Source of the DNA: Variovorax sp. dw_308
Lineage (GTDB): Bacteria > Pseudomonadota > Gammaproteobacteria > Burkholderiales > Burkholderiaceae_C
DNA: 64,000 bases
Assembly: GCF_019207085.1 (NCBI RefSeq)
Contig: NZ_JAATOM010000004.1
Coordinates: forward strand, 434,001 to 498,000
Direction of reading: 5' to 3'
The first letter of the stretch is position 1. Every line of letters begins with the position of its first letter. Below, piece by piece: positions 50,053 through 58,341 of this stretch. The position numbers were made by a program, and so were the translations under genes. The notes below the pieces were generated by a model. The model ran no database searches and was not told the origin of the DNA. It saw only the letters and a program-made list of their open reading frames with translations.

Positions 50053-50170
50053 ATGCGGACATCCGGACGCAGAGGACGCGAAGGTTTCGCGAAGGACGCG
50101 AAAGGAATACCAGATTTTCTTCCTTGAGTTCTTTCGCGTCCTTCGCGGAACCTTTGCGTCCTTCGCGGCC
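50053..50170. repeat. Long GCGAAGGACGCGAAAG hairpin element
   Basis: The left arm (about 50053-50107) contains ATGCGGACATCCGGACGCAG and CGCGAAGGACGCGAAAG (50088-50104); the latter is perfectly matched by CTTTCGCGTCCTTCGCG (50131-50147). The remaining GGACGCGAAGG / CCTTTGCGTCC parts pair with few mismatches, giving a long stem. The left arm matches the 48751-48875 element at most positions after A/G exchange, so both belong to one repeat family. Confidence 0.7.
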
Positions 50171-50214
50171 GGCTGCCCGATCCCGTATTCACTACACCCT
50201 TGGAGACGTACAAC

Positions 50215-51111
50215 ATGAAGATCGCATTCATCGGCCTTGGCAACATGGGCGGCCCGATGGCCCTGAACCTGCTCAAGGCGGGCCACGCGCTGAGCGCCTT
50301 CGATCTTTCGGTCGAGGCCTGCAAAAAGTTCGCGGCCGAAGGGTTGCCCATTGCCACTTCGGCCGCCGACACCGTCTCAGGCGCCGAAGTGGTCGTCAGC
50401 ATGCTGCCGGCCAGTGCGCATGTCGAAGGGCTCTACCTCGGCGGGGACGGCAAGCCCGGGCTGCTCGAACACATCGCGCCGGGCACGTTGGTCATCGACA
50501 GCAGCACCATTGCCGCGGCCACATCGCGCAAGGTCGCCGAGGCCGCGGGCAAGCGGGGCATCGCGGTCATCGATGCGCCCGTGTCAGGCGGTACCGGCGG
50601 TGCGATCGCGGGCACGCTCACCTTCATGGTCGGCGGCAGCGTGCAAGACCTGGAGCGCGCCCGTCCCGTCCTGGAAAAGATGGGTGCCAACATCTTCCAC
50701 GCGGGCGAGGCAGGGGCCGGCCAGACGGCCAAGATCTGCAACAACATGCTGCTCGGTATCCTGATGATCGGCACATCCGAAGCGCTCGCCCTTGGTGTGG
50801 CCAACGGGCTCGATCCGAAGGTGCTGTCCGAGATCATGCGGCGCAGCTCGGGCGGCAACTGGGCCCTCGAGAAGTACAACCCGATGCCGGGCGTGATGGA
50901 CACGTCGCCCGCGTCGAAGAACTATGCCGGCGGCTTCGGGACAGACCTGATGCTGAAGGACCTGGGCCTGTCGCAGGAGAACGCCGCCGCTGTGCGCGCC
51001 GCAACGCCCTTGGGCGGCATGGCGCGCAACCTCTATGCCGCACACAGCCTCGCGGGCAACGGTGCGCTGGATTTCTCCAGCGTCATCAAGCTGCTGCAAA
51101 AGGCCGACTGA
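50215..51111 (+). CDS. mmsB: 3-hydroxyisobutyrate dehydrogenase
   Basis: This 298-residue beta-hydroxyacid dehydrogenase has the N-terminal NAD motif FIGLGNMGGPMALNLLKAGH, substrate-binding DAPVSGGTGGAIAGTLTFMVGG and catalytic Lys in GAGQTAKICNNMLLG (about residue 170). It oxidises 3-hydroxyisobutyrate to methylmalonate semialdehyde, the substrate of MmsA. GGAG at 50202-50205 supports ATG 50215 over in-frame 50200. It is the last gene of the valine/isobutyrate operon. Confidence 0.92.
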   Translation: MKIAFIGLGNMGGPMALNLLKAGHALSAFDLSVEACKKFAAEGLPIATSAADTVSGAEVVVSMLPASAHVEGLYLGGDGKPGLLEHIAPGTLVIDSSTIAAATSRKVAEAAGKRGIAVIDAPVSGGTGGAIAGTLTFMVGGSVQDLERARPVLEKMGANIFHAGEAGAGQTAKICNNMLLGILMIGTSEALALGVANGLDPKVLSEIMRRSSGGNWALEKYNPMPGVMDTSPASKNYAGGFGTDLMLKDLGLSQENAAAVRAATPLGGMARNLYAAHSLAGNGALDFSSVIKLLQKAD

Positions 51112-51147
51112 TTTGAGCGGTTCGGCGGGCCGCCGCTCCGGCATGCG

Positions 51148-51834
51148 CTAAGGCCCAGCGGCAGCCTCGAACACGCGCGCGAAGCCTTCGATGAGCTGCT
51201 CGTCGGAATAGGCGAGCGGGTCGTCCACGCTCTCGACCATGCCCTTCATCGTGAGCATTCCCACGGCCGCGAGGTAAGCAAGGAACGCCATCAGCCTCGG
51301 TTCGACGCGCGCCCGGCCGGGGCGCTTTTTCCGTTCTTCGGCGAGCATCTTCGCGGCGTCGGCAAAGCAGAGGTCGTTGAGCGGACGAATGCGCTGGAAC
51401 TGCTGCTCGTCCCAATGCACCGAGCCCGGGCTGGCGACCTGGCCGTGGAGGAAGGCCAGGCGAAAGTCGTCGATGCGCGGCGCGAATGCATGGACCGTCT
51501 CACGCACGATGGCGCGCAGCGCGTCGCCGCCATTGCGCGCCTTCCCGGTGGCGCCGTGCACCGCCTGGGCGTGCGCGTCGAGGGCCCCGTAGACCAACTC
51601 GAACAGCAGCGCATCCTTCGACGGAAAGTAGTAGTAGAGCGCCGCCTTCGACACGCCGATTTCCTTGGCGACGGAGTCCAGCGTGGTCGCGGAGATTCCG
51701 CTTCGCAGCAGCACGCGACGTGCGCCTTCCAGGATTTCCTCTCGTGACCGGTTGCGCCGTTGCTCGCGACGGGCCACGCGCGCCGTGACTGCCGGACTTT
51801 CGTCGGGGGTGGGGCGTGGCTTCGGCGCGGACAT
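51148..51834 (-). CDS. TetR-family transcriptional regulator
   Basis: This 228-residue regulator has the N-terminal TetR HTH at about residues 30-80 (REEILEGARRVLLRSGISAT, then VAKEIGVSKAALYYYFPSKDALLFELV) and a helical ligand-binding domain. It converges on mmsB and diverges from the MBL-fold hydrolase gene across 130 bp. That gap is AT-rich and holds TTGACT (51909-51914) and repeated CCAAC motifs, possible promoter and operator pieces. Likely target: the MBL-MAPEG pair and itself. Ligand unknown. Confidence 0.83.
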   Translation of the reverse strand: MSAPKPRPTPDESPAVTARVARREQRRNRSREEILEGARRVLLRSGISATTLDSVAKEIGVSKAALYYYFPSKDALLFELVYGALDAHAQAVHGATGKARNGGDALRAIVRETVHAFAPRIDDFRLAFLHGQVASPGSVHWDEQQFQRIRPLNDLCFADAAKMLAEERKKRPGRARVEPRLMAFLAYLAAVGMLTMKGMVESVDDPLAYSDEQLIEGFARVFEAAAGP

Positions 51835-51964
51835 GTCGGGCGATTGGAGGGGCGGTTCGATCGAATTATTCCACCAACGGGCAAGAAAACCAACCTAAAG
51901 AAAAATTATTGACTGATGGTAGAAAAAAGAACATGCTTTCGCATCCGCCCCATGGAGAGCCACC

Positions 51965-52684
51965 ATGCAAGCCAGCACCCATGAGATCGCCGACCGCATC
52001 TACCGCATCTCGACCTGCGTCCCTGACGCAGCGCCCGGCGGCTTCACCTTCAACCAGTTCCTCATCGACGCCGACGAGCCGCTGCTGTTTCATACGGGGC
52101 CGCGACGCATGTTCCCGCTGGTCTCCGAGGCCGTCGCGCGCATCGTTGCGCTGAAACGCCTGCGCTGGATCACCTTCGGCCATGTCGAGGCCGACGAATG
52201 CGGCGCCATGAACGAATTCCTCGCGGCCGCACCGCAGGCCGAAGTCGCGCACGGCGCGACCGGCTGCATGGTGTCGCTGGACGACCTCTGCGACCGGCCG
52301 CCGCGCAAGCTGGCCGATGGCGAGGTGATGGACCTGGGCGGCAAGCGCGTCAGGCACATCGACACGCCCCATGTGCCGCACAACTGGGAAGCGCGCGTGC
52401 TGTTCGAGGAAAGCACCGGAACGCTGTTCTGCGGCGACCTCTTCACGCACTGCGGCAACGGCCCGGCCCTCGTCGAAGGCGACATCGTCGGCCCCGCACT
52501 GGCGGCGGAGGAGTTGTTCCATGCCACCTCGTTGTCACCGGCGACGGCGCCGACGATTCGCGCCCTCGCAAGACTTGAACCGCAGACGCTGGCGCTGATG
52601 CACGGATCGTCCAGGCGCGGTCGCTGTAGCGAAGCACTCGGGCAACTGGCCGATGCGTACGAGGCCATGGTCCGCATGCATTGA
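51965..52684 (+). CDS. MBL-fold metallo-hydrolase, ODP-like
   Basis: This 239-residue metallo-beta-lactamase-fold protein resembles the oxygen-binding diiron (ODP/FprA N-domain) group. The ligand set is visible as GHVEADECGAMNEF, HVPHNWEA, CGDLFTH and LMHGSS. In flavodiiron proteins the first motif is HxExDH; here the last His is Glu-like (HVEADE), so metal binding may differ. No flavodoxin domain is attached. A TetR gene is divergent, and a MAPEG membrane protein gene follows 22 bp later. Substrate unknown. Confidence 0.75.
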   Translation: MQASTHEIADRIYRISTCVPDAAPGGFTFNQFLIDADEPLLFHTGPRRMFPLVSEAVARIVALKRLRWITFGHVEADECGAMNEFLAAAPQAEVAHGATGCMVSLDDLCDRPPRKLADGEVMDLGGKRVRHIDTPHVPHNWEARVLFEESTGTLFCGDLFTHCGNGPALVEGDIVGPALAAEELFHATSLSPATAPTIRALARLEPQTLALMHGSSRRGRCSEALGQLADAYEAMVRMH

Positions 52685-52706
52685 CCCCACGCGATCGGAA
52701 AGCACC

Positions 52707-53180
52707 ATGGACAAACTGAGCCTGCAAGACCCGCTGTTCGCGACCTACGCGATCGCCGCCACGCTCATGATCCTCAAGGCGGTGGCGATGTCATGGTTGA
52801 CCGTCGCGCGCATGCTGCAGGTCAACGGCGGTTTCCGCTCGCCCGAGGACCTGCGCAAGACGCCGCTCAATCCGCACCCCGATGCGCGCCAGCTCGAACC
52901 CCACGAGCCAGTCGAGCGCATCCGGCGCATTCATCTCAACGATCTGGAGAACCTGCCGTTCTTCCTGGCCGCCGGTTTCCTGTACGTGCTGACCGGCCCG
53001 CCGTTGCTGCTGGCGCAGGTGTTGCTGTATGGGTATGTCGTGTCACGGTTTCTTCACTTCGCGGCCTACCTGACCGCGCAGACCCACGACATGCGCGCCA
53101 CGCTGTGGACGGTGGGCTCGTTCATCCTGGTCTTCATGACGGTGCGCACGCTGCTTTCGGCGCTCGGCGTCTGGCGCTGA
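52707..53180 (+). CDS. MAPEG-family membrane protein
   Basis: This 157-residue protein has four hydrophobic segments and the MAPEG signature ERIRRIHLNDLENLPFFL (about residues 71-88). The family includes microsomal glutathione S-transferases that act on lipophilic electrophiles in the inner membrane. I chose ATG 52707, where the first membrane segment follows at once. Its position behind an MBL hydrolase and a TetR gene suggests a stress or detoxification unit (inference). Confidence 0.82.
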   Translation: MDKLSLQDPLFATYAIAATLMILKAVAMSWLTVARMLQVNGGFRSPEDLRKTPLNPHPDARQLEPHEPVERIRRIHLNDLENLPFFLAAGFLYVLTGPPLLLAQVLLYGYVVSRFLHFAAYLTAQTHDMRATLWTVGSFILVFMTVRTLLSALGVWR

Positions 53181-53203
53181 GCCCGATCGGACTTCCGCAC
53201 GCC

Positions 53204-53553
53204 TTACTTCATCGAGCGGCCGTCGAAGTGCTGGACCGGGATTGCCTGCAAGTCGATGCCCTCGATGCAACGTGCATTGATGGCCGCCATCGTGTTGCCG
53301 TCGGGCGTCTTGGCTTCGCCGTAGGTGTGGATGCCGCAATGCGGGCAGAAGTGGTGCTTGATCGCATGCGTGTGAAACGGTAGACGCTGCCGTCCGACTC
53401 GGGTGAGAGCAAGTGCAGGGCGCTGCGCGAGACGAACCACAGCAACGCGCCCTTGCGCTGGCAGATCGAGCAGTTGCACTCGGTGACGGAGGCGATATCG
53501 CCTTCGACCTCGAACTTGTTGCGCCCGCAGTGGCAACTTCCTTGATGGGTCAT
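53204..53553 (-). pseudogene. GFA-family glutathione-dependent formaldehyde-activating-like gene, frameshifted
   Basis: The N-terminal half (from 53553) reads MTHQGSCHCGRNKFEVEG and CNCSICQRKG, and the C-terminal half (to 53204) reads HAIKHHFCPHCGIHTYGEAK and ends GRSMK; both are GFA/Mss4-like zinc segments, but they lie in different frames. The break is near 53373, where a single base seems missing between SVYRF and THAIKHHF. All three cysteine motifs would be intact if one base were restored. This may be a real pseudogene or a sequencing error. A palindrome sits 36 bp before the start. Confidence 0.75.
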
Positions 53554-53588
53554 GTCAGGCCTCTTGGGTCGAACTGGTGGATCGGGTT

Positions 53589-53620
53589 TTCAATAGTCAA
53601 CCAAAGGGTTGAGTATTGAA
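53589..53620. promoter_or_regulatory. Candidate operator TTCAATAGTCAACC-N4-GGTTGAGTATTGAA
   Basis: Fourteen-bp arms (53589-53602 and 53607-53620) match with one mismatch across a 4-bp spacer. The TCAACC-N4-GGTTGA core looks like a dimeric repressor site, in style resembling ArsR-family operators. It lies 36 bp upstream of the GFA gene start on the minus strand and 169 bp before the MFS gene. No such regulator is encoded next door. Confidence 0.5.
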
Positions 53621-53788
53621 GTGACCGGAGGTGTTGTCAAGCCACCGGCGATGGCGCAAATGCAAGCGTCGGTCAGGGTGCGCCGCTGCGCCCGGCACCG
53701 GTCGCCATGGTCGCAAGCACGCGAGCGCCGCGCGCGGTATAACCTGCCGACGCTTGTGCGTCACAAATTAAAACACCGGAGAATAAAT

Positions 53789-55087
53789 GTGAATTCGATA
53801 GAGCAAAGAACCGTGTCCAAGGTCAGCTGGCGCCTGTTGCCGCTGCTCATGGTCAGCTATTTCGTCGCTTACCTCGACCGGGTGAACCTGGGCTTTGCCG
53901 GCGCCTCGATGTCGAAAGACCTGGGCTTCACCGCCGCCATTTTCGGCAGCGCCGCCGGCATCTTCTTCATCGCCTACTTCCTGTTCGAAGTGCCGAGCAA
54001 CCTGGCGTTGGAGCGCTTCGGCGCGCGCAGGTGGATCGCCCGCATCATGTTCAGTTGGGGCCTGATCTCGGCCGCGCAGGCTTGGGTCGGCGGGGCGACG
54101 AGCTTCAACGTGATCCGCTTCCTGCTCGGCATTGCCGAAGCGGGCTTCTTCCCCGGCGTGATCTTCTACATCACGCTCTGGTTTCCGGCGGCGTACCGCG
54201 CACGCATCGTGGGCTGGTTCATGTTCGCGATCCCGATCTCGACGGTGATCGGCTCGCCGATCTCGGGCTTCATCCTGAACATGGAAGGCGTGAACGGCAT
54301 GCACGGCTGGCAATGGCTGTTCATCCTCGAAGCCGTGCCGGCGCTGGTCCTGACCTTCTTCGTGCTGCTGTACCTGCCGGACCGCCCCAAGGACGCGAAG
54401 TGGCTGACCACGGAAGAGCGCGACTGGCTGCAGGGCACGCTCGAGGCCGAGCGCCGCAACCGCGAGTCGATTCACAAGATCTCGTGGACGCAGTCGCTGT
54501 TCAACTGGCGCGTGATCGCACTGGGCTTCGTCTACATGGGCATCACGGTGCCGCTCTACGGCCTGGGCTTCTTCCTGCCGCAGATCATCAAGGGCTTCGG
54601 CGGGCTGGGCAACGTGGAGATCGGCTTCATCAACGCCTTCCCGTACCTGATCGGCGCGATCGCGATGCTGTTCTGGACCCGCTGGTCCGACGCGACGAAG
54701 GAGCGCAAGGTGTTCCTGCTGATCCCGCTGGCCTGCATCTTCGTCGGGCTGGTTGCCGCGGCCGAGATCTCCGCGCCGATCCCGAAGATGGCGGCCGTGA
54801 CGCTCGCCGCGTTCGGCATCTTCGCCGCGCTGCCCGTGTTCTGGACCGTGCCGACCGCATTGCTGAGCGGCGTGGCGGCGGCGGCCGGCATCGCGTGGAT
54901 CAATTCCATCGGCAACCTCGGCGGCTACATCGGCCCGACGATCTTCGGCATGCTGAAGGACAAGATGGGCAACGACTTCTATGCGGTGCTGTTCCTTGCG
55001 CTGCTGTCGGTCGTCGCCTTTGCGCTGGTGCTCGTCATCGGCCACGACAAGCGGGCGGAACTCGGCGCCCAAGCGGTGCGCGCCTGA
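53789..55087 (+). CDS. MFS transporter, anion:cation symporter (ACS) type
   Basis: This 432-residue, 12-helix transporter starts at GTG 53789, fixed by GGAG at 53778-53781 seven bases before it; the overlapping ATG at 53787 is out of frame. Early features are VSYFVAYLDRVNLGFAG in helix 1 and FEVPSNLALERFGARRWIAR between helices 2 and 3, typical of the ACS family for tartrate, phthalate, 4-hydroxyphenylacetate and similar anions. Nothing next to it reveals the substrate. It converges on the antiporter gene with a 1-bp gap. Confidence 0.85.
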   Translation: MNSIEQRTVSKVSWRLLPLLMVSYFVAYLDRVNLGFAGASMSKDLGFTAAIFGSAAGIFFIAYFLFEVPSNLALERFGARRWIARIMFSWGLISAAQAWVGGATSFNVIRFLLGIAEAGFFPGVIFYITLWFPAAYRARIVGWFMFAIPISTVIGSPISGFILNMEGVNGMHGWQWLFILEAVPALVLTFFVLLYLPDRPKDAKWLTTEERDWLQGTLEAERRNRESIHKISWTQSLFNWRVIALGFVYMGITVPLYGLGFFLPQIIKGFGGLGNVEIGFINAFPYLIGAIAMLFWTRWSDATKERKVFLLIPLACIFVGLVAAAEISAPIPKMAAVTLAAFGIFAALPVFWTVPTALLSGVAAAAGIAWINSIGNLGGYIGPTIFGMLKDKMGNDFYAVLFLALLSVVAFALVLVIGHDKRAELGAQAVRA

Positions 55088-55088
55088 T

Positions 55089-56288
55089 CTAACGGTTGCG
55101 AAACACGATCTCCTTCATCCGCGCCAGCTTGGGCGAGACGACCGGCACGGTCAGCATCGTGCTGGCCACGGCCATCAGCAGCAGTGCGGTGAAGGTCGCG
55201 TTGGTGATCAGGGCCTTGTCGAGCAGCACGTTGGCGAAGACGATCATGATCAGCGCCTTGGTCTGCAGGAGCCAGCCGACCAGGGAGCCTTCGCCGGGCT
55301 TCCATCGAAGGACGCGGCCTGCGATGTGCGTGCCGATCAGCTTGCCGCCGACCGATGCCACCAGCAGCACCGCCGCGGCGATGAGCACCGCGGCGCCGCC
55401 GCCCTGGAAGTTGGTGCGCAGCCCGGTGCTCAGGAAGTACACCGGCATCACCACCATCAGCAGCTTGTGGCGCAGCGAGTCCATGTCGGCCTGGTCGAAC
55501 CAGTGCGAATCCATCACCGCGCCGGCAATGAAGGCGCCCACCATGTAGTGCAGGCCGCACCAGTCGGCGCCCAGCCCGCAGGCGGCCAGCCAGACGATGC
55601 CGGCATACCAGCGATCCGGCTCCGGAATGCGCACCATCAGCCAGCGGAAGGCGGCGCTGGCCATAGCGAACAACGCGAGGAACGCGACCTGCCTGCCGAC
55701 GCGCTCCCAGTCCAGCAGGATGAGCGCCAGCACGCTCCAGATCGCGATGTCGTCCAGGCTCGCATAGCGCAGGATGCGCTGGCCGATCGGCTGGCGGAGG
55801 ATGTGGAGCTTCTCCATGAGCAGGATCAGGATCGGCAGCGCGGTCACGGCGCATGACATGCCGATGCCCAGCACGAATTGCCAGGTCTGCGCCTGCGCGC
55901 CCATCCATCCCGGGTACATCGCCATCCCGATGCCGGCGACGCTGCCGAACACCAGCGGCACGCCCAGCGCAAGACCGGCCGTGATGCCGCTTTCGCGCCG
56001 ATGCGTCCACGCCTCGCGCAGGTCGAGCTCGATGCCGGCAATCCAGACGAACAGCATCACCCCCCATTGCGCGATGGCGCTGAGCGACTGGATCACCGGC
56101 GCGCTGAAGACGAAGTTGTAGTAGTCCGGATAGATGGCGCCCAGCACGCCGGGACCGAGCAGCACGCCGGTGATGATCTGCACGATCACCAGCGGCGCGA
56201 AGTACTCGGTGCGCCCCAGCCGCCAGATCAGGTACGGGCCGGTGAAGATGATCAGCATCGCGATCAGGAAGATTTCGGAAGTACTCAT
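55089..56288 (-). CDS. Cation:proton antiporter (CPA2, KefB/NapA-like, without TrkA domain)
   Basis: This 399-residue membrane protein has 11-13 helices of the CPA2 fold: TGVLLGPGVLG in helix 3, GIELDLREAW after helix 4 and YASLDDIAIWSVLALI in the ion-site helix, where the Asp pair is likely functional. Unlike KefB/KefC it ends after the last helix and has no NAD-binding TrkA-N domain, so glutathione-gated control is absent. It would exchange Na+ or K+ for protons. It diverges from the EVE-domain gene across 90 bp. Confidence 0.82.
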   Translation of the reverse strand: MSTSEIFLIAMLIIFTGPYLIWRLGRTEYFAPLVIVQIITGVLLGPGVLGAIYPDYYNFVFSAPVIQSLSAIAQWGVMLFVWIAGIELDLREAWTHRRESGITAGLALGVPLVFGSVAGIGMAMYPGWMGAQAQTWQFVLGIGMSCAVTALPILILLMEKLHILRQPIGQRILRYASLDDIAIWSVLALILLDWERVGRQVAFLALFAMASAAFRWLMVRIPEPDRWYAGIVWLAACGLGADWCGLHYMVGAFIAGAVMDSHWFDQADMDSLRHKLLMVVMPVYFLSTGLRTNFQGGGAAVLIAAAVLLVASVGGKLIGTHIAGRVLRWKPGEGSLVGWLLQTKALIMIVFANVLLDKALITNATFTALLLMAVASTMLTVPVVSPKLARMKEIVFRNR

Positions 56289-56378
56289 TGGCAGGACAAG
56301 GGGGAGGCGAGGTCGCGAAGCGGGCCGCAGTTTGCCACGGCAAAATCGGGCCCCGGCTCACAACAGACGTTACATGCC

Positions 56379-56843
56379 ATGCCCAACTATTGGTTGATGA
56401 AGTCCGAACCCGAGGAATGCTCGATCGACGACGCGCTGGCCGCCCCCGACGCCACCGTGCCGTGGACCGGCGTGCGCAGCTACCAGGCGCGCAACTTCAT
56501 GCGCGATGCGATGAAGGTCGGCGACGGCGTCCTGTTCTATCACTCCAGTTGCCCTGAGCCCGGCATCTACGGCATCGCGCGCGTGACCTCCGCAACGCGG
56601 CCCGACCCGACACAGTTCGATGCCAAGTCGCCGTACTACGACGCCAAGTCGAAGCCAGAGGACCCGCGCTGGCTGCTGCTCGACGTGCAGGCCCTGCGCA
56701 AGACGCGCCTGCTGGCCTTGCCGGGACTGCGCGACACACCCGCGCTGGCCGACATGCTGGTGCTGCGCAAGGGCAACCGGCTGTCGATCACGCCGGTCGA
56801 GGCGGTGCACTGGCACCTGATCGTCGACAAGATGCTGGCCTGA
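56379..56843 (+). CDS. EVE-domain protein
   Basis: This 154-residue single EVE (PUA-like) domain begins YWLMKSEPEECSIDDA and contains VRSYQARNFMRDAMKVGDGVLFYHS and IYGIARVTS, all signatures of the family. EVE domains bind modified cytosine or other altered bases in nucleic acid and are often found fused to restriction or RNA-control domains; here it stands alone, like human THYN1. The ATG at 56379 starts the conserved part. It overlaps the acetyltransferase gene by one base (TGATG). Confidence 0.88.
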   Translation: MPNYWLMKSEPEECSIDDALAAPDATVPWTGVRSYQARNFMRDAMKVGDGVLFYHSSCPEPGIYGIARVTSATRPDPTQFDAKSPYYDAKSKPEDPRWLLLDVQALRKTRLLALPGLRDTPALADMLVLRKGNRLSITPVEAVHWHLIVDKMLA

Positions 56844-57337
56844 TGCTGGACATCCGGCAGGCCGCGGTCGCCGACGCGCCGCAGGTTGCGGCTGTGCTGC
56901 AGGAGGCCGCGCAATGGCTGGCGGATGGCGGCAGGGCGCTGTGGGTCGCGTCGGCCGTCAGCGACGAGCGCGTGCTGCGCGATGTGGCGGCGGGGCTGTT
57001 CTTCGCCGCGCGTGACAAGGGTGGCGAGATCGTGGGAGTCGCGAGGTTCGATCTGGAAGACCCGTACTTCTGGCCCGAGATCGACAGCGGCAGTTCGGCC
57101 TTCATCCACAAGCTCGCGGTGCGCCGGCAGTGGGCGGGCCAGGGCGTCTCCGCTGCGCTGCTCGCCTTCGCCAAGGCGCGGGCCGAAAGCATGGGTTTGC
57201 CTTATCTGCGCCTCGATTGCGTGGCGGATCGCACGGCGTTGCGCACGCTGTACGAAGGCTTCGGCTTCACCCTGCACAGCTGCATCCAGAAGGGTTCGGT
57301 GGCCTTTGCCCGCTACGAGCTTCGTACCGGCGCATAG
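56843..57337 (+). CDS. GNAT-family N-acetyltransferase
   Basis: This 164-residue acetyltransferase has the acetyl-CoA-binding motif A as VRRQWAGQGVSAALLAFAKARAES (about residues 92-115; Q/RxxGxG/A form WAGQGV), followed by LRLDCVADRTALRTLYEGFGF, the usual motif B. It transfers acetyl from CoA to an unknown amine or protein. It is co-transcribed with the EVE gene through the TGATG junction. The functional link is unclear. Confidence 0.82.
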   Translation: MLDIRQAAVADAPQVAAVLQEAAQWLADGGRALWVASAVSDERVLRDVAAGLFFAARDKGGEIVGVARFDLEDPYFWPEIDSGSSAFIHKLAVRRQWAGQGVSAALLAFAKARAESMGLPYLRLDCVADRTALRTLYEGFGFTLHSCIQKGSVAFARYELRTGA

Positions 57338-57347
57338 GCGCATTCGC

Positions 57348-58256
57348 TCACGCGCCAGTTCCGCCCTCGCCGAACAACTGGACGATCGTGCGGCGCAGCC
57401 AGGCGTTGCCGGCGTCTGCATGAAAGCGCTCATGCCAGTGCTGCTTGACGGCATAGGCCGGCAGCGCGATCGGCGGCTCGACCAGCTTCACCGGTTCCTG
57501 CGTCGCCAGGATCTGCCCGAGGATGCGCGGCACGACAACGATCAGCTCGGTCTGCGCCACGATGCGCGCCACGCCGAGAAAGCTCGACAGGCGCACGGCG
57601 ATGCGCCGCTCGATGCCGTGGCGCGCGATGGTCTTGTCGACGATGGCATGACCAGTGCCTGAAGACGAAACCAGCGCATGCGCCTCGGCGGCGAAGGCCT
57701 TGCGCGTGAGCTTCTGGCCGATGCGCGGATGGTCCTTCGCAACGAGGCAGACGAAGTTCTGGCGGAACAGCACCTGCTGGTAGAAGCCGGCCTCCAGTTG
57801 CGGCATGAAGCCGACGGCCAGGTCGACCTCGCCGTCCTCCAAGCGACGGCCGCTGGCGGTCGAGACGATCTCGGTCTCGATCTGCACGCCGGGGGCCTCG
57901 CGCCGCACATGGTTCAGCAGCCGGGGCAGCAGCACCACCTCGCTGATGTCCGTCAGGCAGATGCGGAAGTGGCGATCCGCCGTATGAGGGTCGAACGCCG
58001 CCTGGCTGCCGCGCGCGAGTGCGAGCTGGGCCAATGCCTCGCGCAGCGCTGGGTAGATCTGCTGAGCATGCGGCGTGGGCTGCATGCCCTGCGCGGTGCG
58101 CGCGAACAGCCGGTCGTCGAAGTGCGCGCGCAGCTTGTTGAGCGCGGTGCTGGCCGCGGCCTGCGCCATGCCGAGACGGTCCGCCGCCTTCGACACGCTC
58201 GCGGTCTTGTAGACCTCGTCGAACACGGCCAGCCACTCCACGTCCAGCTTTGCCAT
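57348..58256 (-). CDS. LysR-family regulator of the gentisate operon
   Basis: This 302-residue LysR protein has the HTH MAKLDVEWLAVFDEVYKTASVSKAADRLGMAQAAASTALNKLRAHFDD spread over residues 1-48, and its effector domain resembles NahR/NagR/NodD regulators of aromatic pathways. It diverges from the gentisate dioxygenase gene across 85 bp. It probably senses 3-hydroxybenzoate or gentisate and activates that operon (inference). The gap contains an AT-rich TATTCAAAAACGCAATTC stretch that may be its site, but no perfect palindrome. Confidence 0.85.
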   Translation of the reverse strand: MAKLDVEWLAVFDEVYKTASVSKAADRLGMAQAAASTALNKLRAHFDDRLFARTAQGMQPTPHAQQIYPALREALAQLALARGSQAAFDPHTADRHFRICLTDISEVVLLPRLLNHVRREAPGVQIETEIVSTASGRRLEDGEVDLAVGFMPQLEAGFYQQVLFRQNFVCLVAKDHPRIGQKLTRKAFAAEAHALVSSSGTGHAIVDKTIARHGIERRIAVRLSSFLGVARIVAQTELIVVVPRILGQILATQEPVKLVEPPIALPAYAVKQHWHERFHADAGNAWLRRTIVQLFGEGGTGA

Positions 58257-58341
58257 CGCTTGCTCCAGTATTCAAAAACGCAATTCGAAGTATCCGCCAG
58301 TGTGCTTGAAGGAATAGTGGCGGCGGCGAACAATCCGCTCC

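Noticed and set aside
53787..53789. ATG at 53787 as start of the MFS gene
   Set aside because: It is out of frame with the transporter and is followed at once by TGA. The overlapping GTG at 53789 is in frame and correctly spaced from GGAG.
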